Source of the DNA: Turritopsis dohrnii
Taxonomy: Eukaryota; Cnidaria; Hydrozoa; Anthoathecata; Oceaniidae
NCBI GenBank assembly: GCA_027922465.2
Contig: BQMF02000069.1
Span: 1,116,001 to 1,180,000 of the forward strand
Direction: 5' to 3'
DNA length: 64,000 bases
The position numbers and the translations under genes were made by a program. Positions 62,504 to 64,000 of this stretch are shown piece after piece; the first letter of the stretch is position 1, and each line of letters starts with the position of its first letter. Below the pieces are notes generated by a model. That model saw only the letters and a program-made list of their open reading frames with translations. It was not told the origin of the DNA and searched no databases.

Positions 62504-64000
62504 TTCTCTTAATTACTTTAATTGCACCTCTTTTAATAAGTAAAGATTTGGTACTTTGAACCAGTTTTGCTAACAAAATGCTTAACAGATAAATCTGAAT
62601 TCTCCCCTTTTGTCAGTACGTTTAAGCTGTCTGTCCTGTTCGACTGTCGTCTCTCGTTTGAATCTTTCATTTGTGTACCAATGTGATTTATAATGGTTTT
62701 TTGTTTGACCTGTGATATCAATAGATTTATATTGATCTTTACAGATAAGATTATGAAATACAAAACCTCCAACTATGTTGTCATTCGTAACTAAACACAC
62801 GTTTGTCAGATCTTAATGGGGCGTATTACTCGCCCAATATCCATCAGCTAACACAACTTAAGAACAACAATAGGTAGGATTAGGACCGATATATTTATCG
62901 ATGTTTAAAAAGCTAACATTTAGTTGGTTGCCTGAAGTGATGAAATATTATTCTATATTATTACAATTTATTTTAATCTTCATCAGATTTGAAAAGCAGT
63001 AATTAGATGATTCTATTTTTAGATCGTATCTTGTTAGGAAAAATCCATATTTAGATACCTTTATTATATTTTTAGTATTTTGTATTTGGTGCAAGATAAG
63101 CTTAATTTGCAAGCGCCTACTCTTATCATGCAGAATTGATGTGTTTTGTGGACCACTGTTTATCGCAGAATAACTGTTGAAGATAAGGGAGTCGACGATA
63201 AGAGATCTGGTGATGAGGGTGGTAAACTGGCGGTTAAACGCCCCATTTCTTAGATTTTATGGGAATAAACACTGCGTTCCATTTTCGTTTTTTTCGAATT
63301 CGTGAAATAGTTTTGGTTTTGAGTATGGGAATTAAAATTCTTCATTTAATAAGATCCAATAAATCATTTTAAAACAATGTCGAAATCTTTCTTCAAATCA
63401 AAAGACTTTGGGGGCATTGGAAATGTTAAACACGCATGCTCGACTGTCAATCAAACTGTCTGAGGTCGTTCACAAAAAAGATAATATAACAAATAAATAT
63501 AAAATGATAAAATAAAAAGATAGAATGACACAGGAAATTAAAATGGCCGTTCAACCTACAAACTTTTCTAAGGTCTTTAATGAATGGTAGGAAATTGATT
63601 GCGCAAAAACAACAACAGACTCTATGTTCCCGTATGGCATCCAATCAAATGTCATTATTAAGGAGCTTAACCAATTAAAATTATTTCTTCTGATCAAACA
63701 AGATTATTGGCTTAAACAGCATTCACGTGCTGATGTGAAAAATGATGGGAACGTTATGAACTTATCGAATTCTTTCTCACCGATATTTGCGTAAGGAGAT
63801 TATGTCAAGCGATCAAACCACCGTGTTCTCATCGTTAATGTCCCTTGATGAATGTTTTTAGATGCAAATAAAAGATTAACAGTATGGCGAAACACCCTCC
63901 TCTTTTTTCAATCGTCACACGCGTCTTCCTGAACAGACGTCACACATTGTCACAAAGACTGACGCGTGATGTTGTCGCTTATCTTGACGTCACTATAGTG
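62504..64000. other. Upstream of the Rho GTPase, no other gene recognised
   Basis: It should include the 5-prime UTR and promoter of the minus-strand Rho gene. AT-rich, with short unsupported frames only. A TGACGTCA lies at 63985-63992 near the window edge. Confidence 0.4.

Overview
The window looks like invertebrate animal DNA, most plausibly from a cnidarian and perhaps an anthozoan. It is AT-rich and gene-sparse, its coding genes are interrupted by GT-AG introns, and transposon remnants take up much of the rest. The cnidarian guess is inference only. It rests on stray motifs such as CCCTGGGTACGAGGTTG (near 26166, with variants near 16433, 44007 and 54808), of a kind I associate with coral repeats, and on the mix of DNA transposons. 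Nothing here is bacterial or operonic.

Five coding loci stand out, two of them recognisable. (1) A minus-strand UBE2E-class ubiquitin-conjugating enzyme (34770-40779) has five exons with clean splice sites. One extra base in exon 4 breaks the frame as sequenced. (2) A minus-strand two-exon Rho-family GTPase (61768-62503) has all its nucleotide-binding motifs. It has no C-terminal CAAX box and a shortened Rho insert. (3-5) Three open frames look like genes or terminal exons but I do not recognise them: 6005-6754 minus (acidic, with a tandem GSVS-LPIFHDED repeat), 22774-23400 plus (basic, 208 aa) and 55863-56288 plus (one membrane segment and a poly-Asn tract).

Most of the remainder is mobile DNA, often with readable ends and target-site duplications. 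1-1000: decayed non-LTR reverse transcriptase. 4094-5719: element with GCGGCCGC-rich tandem terminal inverted repeats. 7.9, 18.0, 47.5 and 53.7 kb: four copies of one ~1-kb family. 9779-11352: PIF/Harbinger element with a broken transposase. 14401-16414: Tc1/mariner element with ~200-bp terminal inverted repeats and a DD41D transposase carrying one stop. 26960-27490 and 56.6-57.5 kb: hAT family. 29329-32230: Harbinger derivative containing a second transposon with an integrase-type transposase. 33.8-37.0 kb: many TA-flanked MITEs, most of them in the introns of the UBE2E gene. 47161-49684: a stack of insertions four levels deep. A tRNA-derived SINE occurs at 27.1-27.4, 50.8-51.3 and 57.9-58.2 kb.

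The coding genes show no functional link to one another. The transposons form a layered record of successive insertions: SINEs inside MITEs, MITEs inside MITEs, and whole transposons inside others. I found no CRISPR array, rRNA, stand-alone tRNA or prokaryote-type gene cluster. All assignments come from reading the sequence by eye, with no database search.
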